Positions 44,600 to 53,517 of a stretch of 64,000 bases of DNA are shown one piece after another (the first letter of the stretch is position 1; each line of letters begins with the position of its first letter). Where the stretch lies: assembly GCA_016712445.1 (NCBI GenBank), contig JADJRB010000001.1, positions 1,798,001-1,862,000 on the forward strand, in the 5' to 3' direction. Origin of the DNA: Acidobacteriota bacterium. Lineage in GTDB: Bacteria; Pseudomonadota; Alphaproteobacteria; Caulobacterales; Hyphomonadaceae. Position numbers and translations under genes: made by a program. Below the pieces are notes generated by a model. It made no database searches and was not told the origin of the DNA. It worked only from the letters and a program-made list of their open reading frames with translations.

Positions 44600-47500
44600 T
44601 CAGGTGGTTTGCAAGGCGCGAACCGAGATTTCCTGTGTTTTCATGCTGGCGATCGCCTGAACCGAGGCAATCGAAGCGGCAAGCGTTGTGAAATAAGGGA
44701 TTTTACGGGCCACGGCCGTGCGCCGGATGGACCCGGAATCGGCGAGCGAGGCGGCGCCTTCGGTCGTGTTGAACACCAGCTGTACGTCGCCGTTGATCAT
44801 CGCATCAACGATATGTGGCTGGCCTTCCAGCACCTTGTTGACCCGCTTCACGGGAATGCCCTCGGCTTCCAGGTGCGCGGCCGTGCCGCTGGTCGCCAGG
44901 ATGGTGAAACCCATGTCGGAAAGGTTTCGGGCGGCTTCCACCGCGCCCGGCTTGTCGTCGTCGCGCACCGAGATGAACACGGTACCTTCCGACGGCAGGC
45001 GGATGCCGCCGCCGAGCTGGCTCTTCAGGAAGGCCATGCCGAAATCGTCGTCCCAGCCCATGACCTCGCCGGTCGAGCGCATTTCCGGGCCAAGCTGGGG
45101 ATCGACGCCGGGGAACCGGGCGAACGGGAACACGGCTTCCTTGATCGCGATGCGGCGCGGGTTTGCGTTGCGCAGGTCAAAGTCCGTCAGCGGACGGCCG
45201 GCCATCACCTTGGCGGCAATCGCGGCAATCGGTGCGCCGACCGCCTTTGCCACGAAGGGCACGGTCCGGCTGGCGCGCGGGTTGGCTTCGAGGACGTAGA
45301 TCTCCTCACCCTTCACCGCGAACTGGATGTTGATCAGGCCGCGGACATTCAGGGCGCGGGCGAGGGCAATGGTCTGCTCGGCAAGCCGGCCCTGCAGGCT
45401 GGGGCTCAGCGTGAACGGCGGCAGCGCGCAGGCCGAATCGCCCGAGTGCACGCCGGCTTCCTCGATATGTTCCATGATGCCGGCCACATGCACGTCGCGG
45501 CCGTCACAGATGGCATCGACATCCACCTCGATGGCGTCCGACAGGTAGCGGTCGATGAACAGCGACTGGTCGCCGGAAACCAGCAGCGCTTCGGCGGCGA
45601 ACTTGCGCAGGTCCTCGTCGGTGCGGGCGATCTCCATGGCCCGGCCGCCGAGCACGAAGGAGGGGCGCAGCATGACCGGGTAGCCGATCTCGTTGGCCTT
45701 CACTTCGGCTTCCTCGACGCTGCGCGCGGTGCGCGACGGCGCCTGCTGGATGCCGAGATCATCGAGCAGGCGCGCAAACTGCTCGCGGTCCTCGGCGAGA
45801 TCAATCGACGAAGGCGTCGTGCCGAGGATCGGAACCTTCTCGCCATAGAGCGGGCCAGCAAGTTTCAGCGGCGTCTGCCCGCCGAACTGCACGATCAGCC
45901 CGAGCAGCTCGCCGGCCGATTGTTCGACATGCACGATCTCGAGCACGTGCTCGATGGTCAGGGGTTCGAAATAGAGGCGGTCGGACGTATCATAGTCCGT
46001 CGACACCGTTTCGGGGTTGCAGTTGACCATGATCGACTCGATGCCGAGGTCATCCATCGCAAAGGCGGCGTGGCAGCAGCAATAGTCGAACTCGATACCC
46101 TGGCCGATCCGGTTCGGGCCGCCGCCGAGGATCATGGCCTTCTGGCGCGTCGAGGGCTTCGCCTCGCAGTCGGGCGCGGACTGGCCGAAGGCGGCGTGTT
46201 CGTACGTGGAATAGAGGTAGGGCGTCTTGGCGGCAAACTCGGCCGCACACGTATCAATCCGCTTGTAGACCGGGCGCACGCCGAGCGAATGGCGCAGGCC
46301 CCGCACCCAGCCTTCGGCTTGCCCGACCAGTTCGCCAAGCCGCTTGTCGGAGAACCCCTTCGATTTGAGCTCGATCAGCTCGGCCTTGTCGCGCGGCAGG
46401 CCGTTCGCCTTGATCCGGGCTTCGGTTTTCACGATGTCCTCGATCTGGCGCAGGAACCAGGGGTCAAACGAGGTCACGGCCTGCACGTCCTCAACGCTCA
46501 GGCCCATGCGGAAGGCTTCGGCGATCACGCGCAAACGGTCCGGGGACTGAACACCCAGCGCCTGACGCAGCGCGGATTCGGTCTCGAACGGCATGTCGTT
46601 GAGGCCCGAGAGCCCCGTCTCGAGGGAGCAGAGCGCCTTCTGCAGGCTTTCCTGGAAGCTGCGCCCGATGGCCATGGCTTCGCCGACCGATTTCATCGCG
46701 GTCGTCAGCACCGGCTCGGCGCCCTTGTATTTCTCGAAGGCGAAGCGCGGGATCTTGGTGACGACATAGTCGATCGTCGGTTCGAACGACGCCGGGGTCA
46801 CGCCGGTGATGTCGTTGTCGAGTTCGTCCAGCGTGTACCCGACCGCCAGTTTCGCGGCGACTTTGGCAATCGGGAACCCGGTCGCCTTCGATGCCAGCGC
46901 CGACGACCGCGAAACGCGCGGGTTCATCTCGATGACGATCAGGCGCCCGTCCTTCGGGTTCACGGCAAACTGCACGTTGGAGCCGCCGGTTTCCACGCCG
47001 ATCTCGCGAAGCACCGCGATCGAGGCGTTGCGCATCACCTGGTATTCCTTGTCGGTGAGCGTCAGCGCCGGCGCCACGGTGATCGAATCGCCGGTGTGCA
47101 CACCCATCGGGTCGATGTTCTCGATGGAGCAGATGATGATGCAGTTGTCCGCCGTGTCGCGGACCACTTCCATCTCGTATTCCTTCCAGCCCAGCAAGCT
47201 CTCGTCGACGAGGATCTGCGCGTTCGGCGACGCGGCGAGGCCGGAGCGGCAGATCTCTTCATATTCCTCGACATTGTACGCGATGCCACCGCCGGTGCCG
47301 CCGAGCGTGAAGGCGGGGCGGATGATGGCCGGCAGGCCGACCGAGTCGAGTGCGTCCATCGCAGCCTTCAGGCCGCTGATCCGGTCATAGCCCTTGATGC
47401 GACCGTCGGGCCCGCGGATCTCCGGCGAGGCGACGATTGCGGCGCGCGGGTTTTCGAGGCCGATCCGGTCCATCGCCTCGCGGAACAGCTTGCGGTCTTC

Positions 47501-47878
47501 GGCCATCTCGATGGCTTCCGCTTTCGCGCCGATCAGCTCGACGCCGTATTTCTCGAGAATGCCCGCATGGTGGAGGTCGAGCGCGCAGTTCAGCGCGGTC
47601 TGTCCGCCCATCGTCGGCAGCAGCGCGTCGGGCTTTTCGATGGCGATGATCTTCTCGACGATCTCCGGCAGGATCGGCTCGATATAGGTCGCGTCCGCCA
47701 GCTCCGGATCGGTCATGATCGTTGCCGGGTTCGAGTTCACCAGGATGACGCGGTAGCCCTCGGCGCGCAGCGCCTTGACCGCCTGCACGCCGGAATAGTC
47801 GAACTCGCAGGCTTGCCCGATGATGATCGGGCCGGCGCCAATAACGAGGATCGAGGAGATATCTGTGCGCTTCGGCAT
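44600..47878 (-). CDS. carB: Carbamoyl-phosphate synthase large subunit
   Basis: The 1092-residue subunit makes carbamoyl phosphate for arginine and pyrimidines. Two homologous ATP-grasp halves are present: VIGAGPIIIGQACEFDYSG near the N-terminus and ILGGGPNRIGQGIEFDYCC in the second half. Glutamate- and metal-binding loops such as VIEMNPRVSRSSALASKATG and VLEANPRASRTVPFVAKAVG are also visible. The last about 140 residues are the MGS-like regulatory domain. It lies 7.4 kb from carA on the same strand. Likely operon carB-greA-ELM1-like. Confidence 0.98.
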   Translation of the reverse strand: MPKRTDISSILVIGAGPIIIGQACEFDYSGVQAVKALRAEGYRVILVNSNPATIMTDPELADATYIEPILPEIVEKIIAIEKPDALLPTMGGQTALNCALDLHHAGILEKYGVELIGAKAEAIEMAEDRKLFREAMDRIGLENPRAAIVASPEIRGPDGRIKGYDRISGLKAAMDALDSVGLPAIIRPAFTLGGTGGGIAYNVEEYEEICRSGLAASPNAQILVDESLLGWKEYEMEVVRDTADNCIIICSIENIDPMGVHTGDSITVAPALTLTDKEYQVMRNASIAVLREIGVETGGSNVQFAVNPKDGRLIVIEMNPRVSRSSALASKATGFPIAKVAAKLAVGYTLDELDNDITGVTPASFEPTIDYVVTKIPRFAFEKYKGAEPVLTTAMKSVGEAMAIGRSFQESLQKALCSLETGLSGLNDMPFETESALRQALGVQSPDRLRVIAEAFRMGLSVEDVQAVTSFDPWFLRQIEDIVKTEARIKANGLPRDKAELIELKSKGFSDKRLGELVGQAEGWVRGLRHSLGVRPVYKRIDTCAAEFAAKTPYLYSTYEHAAFGQSAPDCEAKPSTRQKAMILGGGPNRIGQGIEFDYCCCHAAFAMDDLGIESIMVNCNPETVSTDYDTSDRLYFEPLTIEHVLEIVHVEQSAGELLGLIVQFGGQTPLKLAGPLYGEKVPILGTTPSSIDLAEDREQFARLLDDLGIQQAPSRTARSVEEAEVKANEIGYPVMLRPSFVLGGRAMEIARTDEDLRKFAAEALLVSGDQSLFIDRYLSDAIEVDVDAICDGRDVHVAGIMEHIEEAGVHSGDSACALPPFTLSPSLQGRLAEQTIALARALNVRGLINIQFAVKGEEIYVLEANPRASRTVPFVAKAVGAPIAAIAAKVMAGRPLTDFDLRNANPRRIAIKEAVFPFARFPGVDPQLGPEMRSTGEVMGWDDDFGMAFLKSQLGGGIRLPSEGTVFISVRDDDKPGAVEAARNLSDMGFTILATSGTAAHLEAEGIPVKRVNKVLEGQPHIVDAMINGDVQLVFNTTEGAASLADSGSIRRTAVARKIPYFTTLAASIASVQAIASMKTQEISVRALQTT

Positions 47879-47969
47879 GGGGCTCTCTCCTCGGGGCGGT
47901 CAAACGGCTGGCGTATAGCGGGGAGTCGGGGCCGGGGGCAAGCGCTGGACTGGCCAGCGACCTGCGTCA

Positions 47970-48006
47970 AAAGAAATGTCCCCGCCTGCCGGAGCAAGCG
48001 GGGACA
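47970..48006 (-). terminator. Intrinsic terminator for the glycine-zipper gene
   Basis: A 9-base stem (TGTCCCCGC at 47977-47985 with GCGGGGACA at 47998-48006) is followed on the minus strand by TTTCTTTTG. It ends the short lipoprotein transcript ahead of carB. Confidence 0.82.
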
Positions 48007-48032
48007 CTCACAGCCCTGCTGGAAAGTGGGGG

Positions 48033-48371
48033 TTACCAGCGGCGGCTGTCGTAGGGGTAGCGGTCATAGGCGTTGGCGTAGCCGTCACCATCCGAGTCGC
48101 GTTCGTCTTCCTGGTCCTTCACGCCCGGAAGGTCGCAGTCTTCCGATTCCGAGCAGCCTTTGGCTGCACCGGCCGCGCCGCCGAGAACGGCGCCGATCGC
48201 AGCGCCCTGTCCGGCATCACCGTCGCCGACATTGTTGCCGATCACGGCGCCGGCAATCGCGCCGCCAGCGGCGCCATAGGCGGCATTGCGTTCGGTCACG
48301 CCTGTGGACGTACACGCGCCCAGAACAAGCGCAGTTGCGCCAACGGCGGCAATCTTGAGGTAAACCAACAT
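48033..48371 (-). CDS. Glycine-zipper lipoprotein with a DxDxDG calcium-type motif
   Basis: The 112-residue lipoprotein has lipobox LGAC (Cys20) and a YMGG/SlyB-like glycine zipper (AYGAAGGAIAGAVIGNNVG, then AAIGAVLGGAAGAAKG), which can insert in or span the outer membrane. The C-terminus, DSDGDGYANAYDRYPYD, resembles a thrombospondin type-3 calcium-binding repeat. Free cysteines in GCSESEDCDLPG may form a disulfide. Probably an outer-membrane stability lipoprotein. It has its own terminator. Confidence 0.85.
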   Translation of the reverse strand: MLVYLKIAAVGATALVLGACTSTGVTERNAAYGAAGGAIAGAVIGNNVGDGDAGQGAAIGAVLGGAAGAAKGCSESEDCDLPGVKDQEDERDSDGDGYANAYDRYPYDSRRW

Positions 48372-48445
48372 GGGTCGCTCCTTTCCTCTGTTCGTGGGAA
48401 AGAAACGTCCGGCCGCAAAGGCGGTTCCGGTCTATTGCAAGGTTG

Positions 48446-49180
48446 TCAGGTCCAGCGCTTGGCCAATCGTTGACTGATCATGTCAACGTCATCGCGCGCC
48501 GTTCCTGCATAGCCGGTCACCACGTCTGCGACGAAGGGATTGTCCTGACGTTCCTGACCAAAGGTGGACATCGGACCATGCCCGGGAACGAAGCGCATCT
48601 GGTCGCCCAGCGGCCAGAGCTTGCCGGTGATGGAATCGATCAGCTGCTGGTGATTGCCGCGCGGAAAATCGGTGCGCCCGACCGAGCCCCGGAACAGCAC
48701 ATCACCCACGAAGGCCAGGGCGCCTTCCTGATTGTAGATCACGACATGGCCGGGCGTATGGCCGGGGCAATGCGCCACGCCGAATTTGTTGCCGGCGAGT
48801 TCGAGCACGTCGCCGTCCTCCAGATAGCGGTCAGGCGTCACGTTCTTGCCGTCGGTGATGCCATAGCGCGCACCCTGCGCTTCGATCTCGTCGAGCAGCC
48901 ACTGGTCGTCCTTGTGGGGGCCGATGATCGGGCAACCGGTACGTTCGGCCACCTGGGTGGCCGCGCCCGCGTGATCAAGATGCCCGTGCGTCAGCCATAC
49001 GGCGACAATCTTCACGCCGAAATGTTCGGCCGCGCCCATCAACCGGTCAATGTCGCCGCCCGGATCGACGAACACGCCTTCCTTCGTCTCGCTCGACCAG
49101 ATCATCGATGTGTTCTGTTGCAGCGGCGTCACCGGAATGATCCGGATTTCGAGTTTCGCGGCAGGGGTCTGTTCGCTCAT
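48446..49180 (-). CDS. Metallo-beta-lactamase-fold hydrolase (glyoxalase II-like)
   Basis: The 244-residue protein has the MBL metal motif THGHLDH, then AHCPGHTPGH, FVGDVLFRGSVGRTD and VPGHGP. All zinc ligands are present. The pattern matches the YcbL/GloB-like type II glyoxalase group, which hydrolyses thioesters. I choose the ATG at 49180 (MSEQTPAAKLE). In-frame ATGs at 49192 and 49216 would add 4 or 12 residues and have no better ribosome-binding site. It is divergent from the M48 protease gene. Confidence 0.9.
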   Translation of the reverse strand: MSEQTPAAKLEIRIIPVTPLQQNTSMIWSSETKEGVFVDPGGDIDRLMGAAEHFGVKIVAVWLTHGHLDHAGAATQVAERTGCPIIGPHKDDQWLLDEIEAQGARYGITDGKNVTPDRYLEDGDVLELAGNKFGVAHCPGHTPGHVVIYNQEGALAFVGDVLFRGSVGRTDFPRGNHQQLIDSITGKLWPLGDQMRFVPGHGPMSTFGQERQDNPFVADVVTGYAGTARDDVDMISQRLAKRWT

Positions 49181-49285
49181 GCGTCCAGACATAGCGACGC
49201 CGGCGGCCGTTCGCAAACCCGCTTTCCCTCCTCCTGCCGCTCGGTTATCAAATCCGCTTGGGCGAGGGCGCCGGGAAAGACTTGA

Positions 49286-50257
49286 ATGGACCGTGCAGGT
49301 GATCGCATTCGTTCGAACGGCCTTGGCGACGTTCTGGGCGGACGCTTCGGCATCCTGCTGGTCGCCCTGGCCGGCATCTTCATCTATTGGCAGGCCAACC
49401 AGAAGGACGTGCCGTTCGCCCCGGGCAAGCGACAGCTGAACACCCTGTCCATCGACCAGGAGGTCAAGCTCGGCGCCGAATCCTATCTTCAGATCCTCCA
49501 GCAGGAACAGGGGCAGGGCAACGCGGTGCTGTGCGCCGACGAAGCCAGTTGCCGCGGCGATTCGCGCACGCTGACCGAAACGGTGCGCGAGATCGGTGCG
49601 CGCCTGCAGGCCGCAGCGCTCGAACTCGAGAACGAATACCGCGCGCAGGGCTACGACATGCCTGAGGTCGTGAAGAAGTTCGACTGGACTTATTACGTGG
49701 TCGACTCAGCGACGCCGAATGCGTTCTGCCTGCCCGGCGGCTACGTCGCCGTCTATACCGGCATCCTCGACATCACCGGCAACTACGACAACCGCGTCAC
49801 GCTCGACGATGTGCGCGATGTCGACAAACTCGCGGTCGTCATGGGCCATGAGATCGGTCACGCGCTTGCACACCACGGCGCCGCGCGGATGAGCACCCAG
49901 CAGGTCTTGCAAGTCGGCCAGATGGCAGTCGCCGTCGGCCTCGGCGACATGAGCGCCACGCAGCAGCAGGTCGTCATGCAGGCCTTTGGTGTAGCGGCGC
50001 AGGGCGGCTTCCTCGCCTTTTCGCGCGAGCACGAGACGCAGGCCGACAAGATCGGCCTCGATCTGCTGGTGCGTGCCTGTTACGACCCGCGCGAGGCGCC
50101 GGAGCTCTGGGAGCGGATGGGCGAAATCGGCGGCGGCCAGCGCCCGCCGGAATGGATGAGCACCCACCCCGCCTCAGCAACGCGCGCCGAGAATTTCCGC
50201 AAGTGGATGCCGGACGCGATTGCCGAGTACGAATCCCGCTGCGGTCCGCTACGCTGA
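49286..50257 (+). CDS. M48-family (Loki/BepA-like) metalloprotease
   Basis: The 323-residue protein has an N-terminal membrane segment (about 20-36). The zinc motif HEIGHALAHH is followed by the third ligand Glu in SREHETQADKIGLDLL. PNAFCLPGGYVAVYTGIL is the family beta-strand/loop. The catalytic domain should lie in the periplasm and degrade misfolded outer-membrane or envelope proteins. GGGAAAGA precedes the ATG. Confidence 0.92.
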   Translation: MDRAGDRIRSNGLGDVLGGRFGILLVALAGIFIYWQANQKDVPFAPGKRQLNTLSIDQEVKLGAESYLQILQQEQGQGNAVLCADEASCRGDSRTLTETVREIGARLQAAALELENEYRAQGYDMPEVVKKFDWTYYVVDSATPNAFCLPGGYVAVYTGILDITGNYDNRVTLDDVRDVDKLAVVMGHEIGHALAHHGAARMSTQQVLQVGQMAVAVGLGDMSATQQQVVMQAFGVAAQGGFLAFSREHETQADKIGLDLLVRACYDPREAPELWERMGEIGGGQRPPEWMSTHPASATRAENFRKWMPDAIAEYESRCGPLR

Positions 50258-50265
50258 GCGGAACG

Positions 50266-50295
50266 GAAAACGGCCCCCGCGGTGACGCGGAGGCC
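50266..50295 (-). terminator. Intrinsic terminator for the kinase-receiver operon
   Basis: GGCCCCCGCG (50272-50281) pairs with CGCGGAGGCC (50286-50295) at 9 of 10 positions around a 4-base loop. On the minus strand it is followed by a TTTT run (50267-50270). It probably ends the transcript coming from 50403. Confidence 0.75.
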
Positions 50296-50402
50296 GCTCA
50301 AGGGCCATTCCCCTGAATCGGGAGACGCGTGCGCCCCCCACCCTTGGGAAGGGGTCTAGCGGGGCGAACCTGAACAACATGCAACGCCGCACGGCCGTGC
50401 CG

Positions 50403-50795
50403 TTACGCGCCGGCGTGTTCCGGTGGAGTGCCGCCTGGCCGGGTGGTGATCAACTCCTCCAGGGCGGTTACGAGTTCCTTCTCGTTGACCGGCTTGCGGC
50501 AGACATAAGCGCCCTCATACCGGCCGGAGAGGTTCACGAAATCCGCCATCGCCGTGTTGAACACGAACGGGATACCCTTGCGCTGCAAGGTGTCCGCCAC
50601 CGGCAGGACCGTCCGGCCGCTGATGTTATAGTCGAGAATCGCAACGTCGTATTCGCCGGCTTCGGCTTCCGCCAGGGCCGTTTCGAGGTCCAGGCACACG
50701 GACGCGCGCGCGCCGCGGCTCAGCACGACATCTTCCAGATCAAAGGCGATCAGCGCTTCGTCTTCGACGATCAGGATTTTCTTTTCTTTGAGCAT
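50403..50795 (-). CDS. Single-domain response regulator
   Basis: The 130-residue receiver domain has acidic residues E11 and D12, phosphorylation site D55 in VAILDYNISGRTV, and the conserved lysine in VCRKPVNE. It has no output domain. It lies 13 bases after the HWE kinase gene and is its likely partner. Such short receivers paired with HWE kinases are common in alphaproteobacteria. Confidence 0.92.
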   Translation of the reverse strand: MLKEKKILIVEDEALIAFDLEDVVLSRGARASVCLDLETALAEAEAGEYDVAILDYNISGRTVLPVADTLQRKGIPFVFNTAMADFVNLSGRYEGAYVCRKPVNEKELVTALEELITTRPGGTPPEHAGA

Positions 50796-50808
50796 GCTGA
50801 CATAACTA

Positions 50809-52116
50809 TCAATCTTCGGGTGCGTTCCGGCCCTTCAACGCACCGTGATTATCGATTGGCAGTACCAGACTTATTTGCAGGCCTGCCGGGTTCCAGTCCC
50901 GAACGCTTTTGCCGCACAATTGGGCCAGCGACAAATTGATCATACGGCTGCCAAAGCCATCTTCGCCGACAGGACCGCGATTCGCGTCCGCCACGCAAAT
51001 CTCCTTCCATTTCAGGGTCATTTCGCGCCCCTTTACAGTGTCGCCAACAGCCCAGTTCACGTTGATGTGACCACCATCGGCCGACCAGGCGCCGTACTTG
51101 ACCGCATTGGTGGTCAGTTCGTGCAGGATCATGCCGAGTGGGGTGACATGCTGGGCGGTCACGATGACCGGCGGGCCCTCCGCTGTCAGGGTGCTCGTTC
51201 CGGTCGCCTGCGCTGCAACGATCATGGCGATCAGTTCTTCCACGGAGGTCTGCTGCTGCAGGTCCAGCGAGGTCGTCAGCGAATGGGCCCGCGAAAGGGC
51301 ATGCACCCGCTCGCGGATCTTCGCGGCGGCAACGCGCACATCGGTTTCCTGACGCGCCGTGGCGCTGATGATCGACTGAACGATCGAGAACAGGTTCTTG
51401 ACGCGGTGGCTGAGTTCGCGCGCCAGCAGGTCCGTGCGTTCGCGCTCATCTGCCAGTTCGAGGGCATGCTGTTCCACCCGGTCCAGCTTCTGCGCCCGGC
51501 GCAGGTTGCGGTAGGCGAGACCGAACCCGGCCAGCGCCAAAGCGGCCAGAAGCGACATCGCCCAGGCCCGCATCTTGCGCATTTCGAGCGCCTTCGCCCG
51601 CGATGTGGCCAGGATAGTCTCTTCCTCGGCGACCAGTTGGGCCGTAACTGCCTGCAACTCGGCCATGAGCGCGGCGCCGGAATTGGTGCGCACGAGTTCG
51701 AGCGCGCCTTGCGCGTCGCCTGTGCGGAACAGCTGGATGGTTTGCGCGAGCTCGGAGGTCTTGGCCTCCGACACGCGTTTGAGTGCGGCGAGGTTCTCCT
51801 GCTGAGACGGCGAGATGCGCGGCGCGATCAGCGCCTCAAATGTGCCAAGCCGCGCCTGCAGGTTTTCGACGCCTGACTGGTAGCCTTGGTAATACACGTC
51901 TTCTCCGGTCAGGAGGTAGCCGCGCTGCCCCGTTTCGGCTTCCAGGGCCTGGGTCTGCAGCTGGCTGAGTTCCGCCAGGACCTCGCGCGATTTGAGCGAC
52001 TGCTCACGCAGGCTCTCTTCTGCGCCCGCTGCAAGCAGCACCATCACCACGCTCGCGGTGAAGGCCGCCAAGCATGCCAGGAGCAAGGCGCCCAAAAGGG
52101 AAACGTGTGACTTCAT
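50809..52116 (-). CDS. CHASE3 HWE/HisKA_2-family sensor histidine kinase
   Basis: The 435-residue kinase has membrane segments at about 8-30 and 185-203. The periplasmic CHASE3 domain between them has the signature EAETGQRGYLLTGED at about 59-73. A coiled-coil leads to the HisKA_2/HWE dimerisation box with H237 in ARELSHRVKNLFSIVQSI, and the ATPase domain has the N-box HELTTNAVKYGA. The start at 52116 is chosen because the first membrane segment begins there. Upstream in-frame sequence is basic and Arg-rich, unlike protein. The signal sensed is unknown. Confidence 0.93.
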   Translation of the reverse strand: MKSHVSLLGALLLACLAAFTASVVMVLLAAGAEESLREQSLKSREVLAELSQLQTQALEAETGQRGYLLTGEDVYYQGYQSGVENLQARLGTFEALIAPRISPSQQENLAALKRVSEAKTSELAQTIQLFRTGDAQGALELVRTNSGAALMAELQAVTAQLVAEEETILATSRAKALEMRKMRAWAMSLLAALALAGFGLAYRNLRRAQKLDRVEQHALELADERERTDLLARELSHRVKNLFSIVQSIISATARQETDVRVAAAKIRERVHALSRAHSLTTSLDLQQQTSVEELIAMIVAAQATGTSTLTAEGPPVIVTAQHVTPLGMILHELTTNAVKYGAWSADGGHINVNWAVGDTVKGREMTLKWKEICVADANRGPVGEDGFGSRMINLSLAQLCGKSVRDWNPAGLQISLVLPIDNHGALKGRNAPED

Positions 52117-52283
52117 GTAGACCCGAATTTCTGCCTCAACGCGCCGGCAACAGAAGGGTTCCCGGCGATTGGAAGATTTTTTTGAGTTTGAGCCGGACGC
52201 CCGCGCCGTCACGATTGCGCGACCTGCGCTCGACAAGCCGGCGGCGCCCGGTAGCATGGCCACCGAGCCGACGGGGACATGGC

Positions 52284-53357
52284 ATGCAATCGATCTACTG
52301 GGTGCTGACCTGGGCCTGCCACCGAAAATGCGTGCACTGCTATGATGATCGCTTCCGTCCCTATGTCCGGGGCGCGCTCGACGCGGTCGTGGGTGAAGGA
52401 AGGCGCGCCTACGACGCCATCCTCGCCAATCTCCCGGATGACATGACCTGGACCGACGCAGCGGGCGTTCGCCAGCCCACAACCCTGATCCTGGCAGGTG
52501 GGGAGCTGTTGATCGACGGGGTGCGAGAGGAGCTGTTCTATCCGGTGCTCGAAGCGATCCGCCGGCGCTGGCCCGAGGCGCCGCCGCGCCTGTCGATGCA
52601 GACCACCGGCGACGTGCTGCAACTTGCCTATCTCGACGACATGCTCGCCCGCGGCGTCACCACCATCGCGATCGCCTCGATCGACGACTATCACTCCGGC
52701 ATGAAGGGCGAGCGCAAGTTCCGCTTCATGGATCGTATCCGCGCGATGATGGCGGAGCGCGGCGTGCGCGAGGTCTCGCTGGGCGGCGCGAAGAGCGACA
52801 AGCTCAAATCCCCCGATCCCGCCGCGCGCCCGCGCAGCGGCGAGCCGACCTTCCTGTTCTTCGGAGCGCAGGAAGATCTGTGGATCGGCGAACTCTGGCC
52901 GCGTGGGCGGGCTTGGGCGAACGGGCTGTCGAATGCGGGGTATTCGACGAACTTCTGCGCGCGCTGGTCCGGCGCGAAAAACTTCCTGAAGATGCACGAG
53001 GCCGGCAGCGAAATCGCGGTCGAGCCGGACGGTTCAATCTATCCCTGCTGCCTCAAGACGAAAGCGCCTCTTGGCTCGCTTGCGGAAGAGCGCCTCGGTG
53101 ACATCCTCGGCAGTGTCGCCGCCCTTCCGGCCATCCGCGCCCTCAACGAGGGCGATCCTGAAGGTATGGGCCTCGCCAGCGGCTGGAGCCGGGATGCGTT
53201 CCGGGCGAAGTCGTCCTCGGTCGACGGCGCTGGCCGCACGGTCACCAATCCCTGTCTCGGCTGCGACCGGTATTTCGAGGAGCATCTCTCCGCCGACCTC
53301 GCCGCCTTGCGTACCGCGCGGCTCGCACAAAAGAAAACCGCGCAAGCGGCGCCTTGA
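52284..53357 (+). CDS. Radical SAM protein with SPASM-like C-terminal cysteines
   Basis: The 357-residue protein has C-x3-C-x2-C in TWACHRKCVHCYDDRFRP (about residues 12-19) and LILAGGELLIDGV as the SAM-binding stretch. C-terminal cysteines in GSIYPCCLKTKAPLG and NPCLGCDRYFEEHL would hold auxiliary iron-sulfur clusters, as in SPASM enzymes that modify peptides or other small molecules. No short precursor-peptide gene was seen next to it. The start is the ATG at 52284; an ATG-like longer reading upstream is basic and shadow-like. Substrate unknown. Confidence 0.88.
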   Translation: MQSIYWVLTWACHRKCVHCYDDRFRPYVRGALDAVVGEGRRAYDAILANLPDDMTWTDAAGVRQPTTLILAGGELLIDGVREELFYPVLEAIRRRWPEAPPRLSMQTTGDVLQLAYLDDMLARGVTTIAIASIDDYHSGMKGERKFRFMDRIRAMMAERGVREVSLGGAKSDKLKSPDPAARPRSGEPTFLFFGAQEDLWIGELWPRGRAWANGLSNAGYSTNFCARWSGAKNFLKMHEAGSEIAVEPDGSIYPCCLKTKAPLGSLAEERLGDILGSVAALPAIRALNEGDPEGMGLASGWSRDAFRAKSSSVDGAGRTVTNPCLGCDRYFEEHLSADLAALRTARLAQKKTAQAAP

Positions 53358-53476
53358 GGGCAGCTTGCGCGGTTATCGGTGCAGTCCGGTCCCGCGAACG
53401 GGCCCCACCCAGCCTGCAACCTGTAAGTGAGCTGAAAAAAAGCTGTCTGTGCCTGCGAGAGAAGCAGTTACGCATT

Positions 53477-53497
53477 TTTCATACCACTGGTATGAAA
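53477..53497. promoter_or_regulatory. Perfect 21-base palindrome, likely TetR operator
   Basis: Ten-base arms TTTCATACCA and TGGTATGAAA surround a single central C, 21 bases before the TetR ATG at 53518. Position and symmetry suit an autoregulatory operator for a dimeric TetR repressor. Its presence elsewhere in the genome would reveal other targets. Confidence 0.75.
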
Positions 53498-53517
53498 GTG
53501 CCTCAAGGGGCAAATGC

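Noticed and set aside
44609..48358. Very long plus-strand open frame (over 1200 codons) opposite carB
   Set aside because: Its translation is rich in Arg, His and Asp with no domain. carB on the other strand is complete and conserved. It is a GC-rich antisense shadow.
52117..52482. 122-residue N-terminal extension of the HWE kinase
   Set aside because: It is Arg-rich and without conservation, while the membrane segment begins right after the ATG at 52116.
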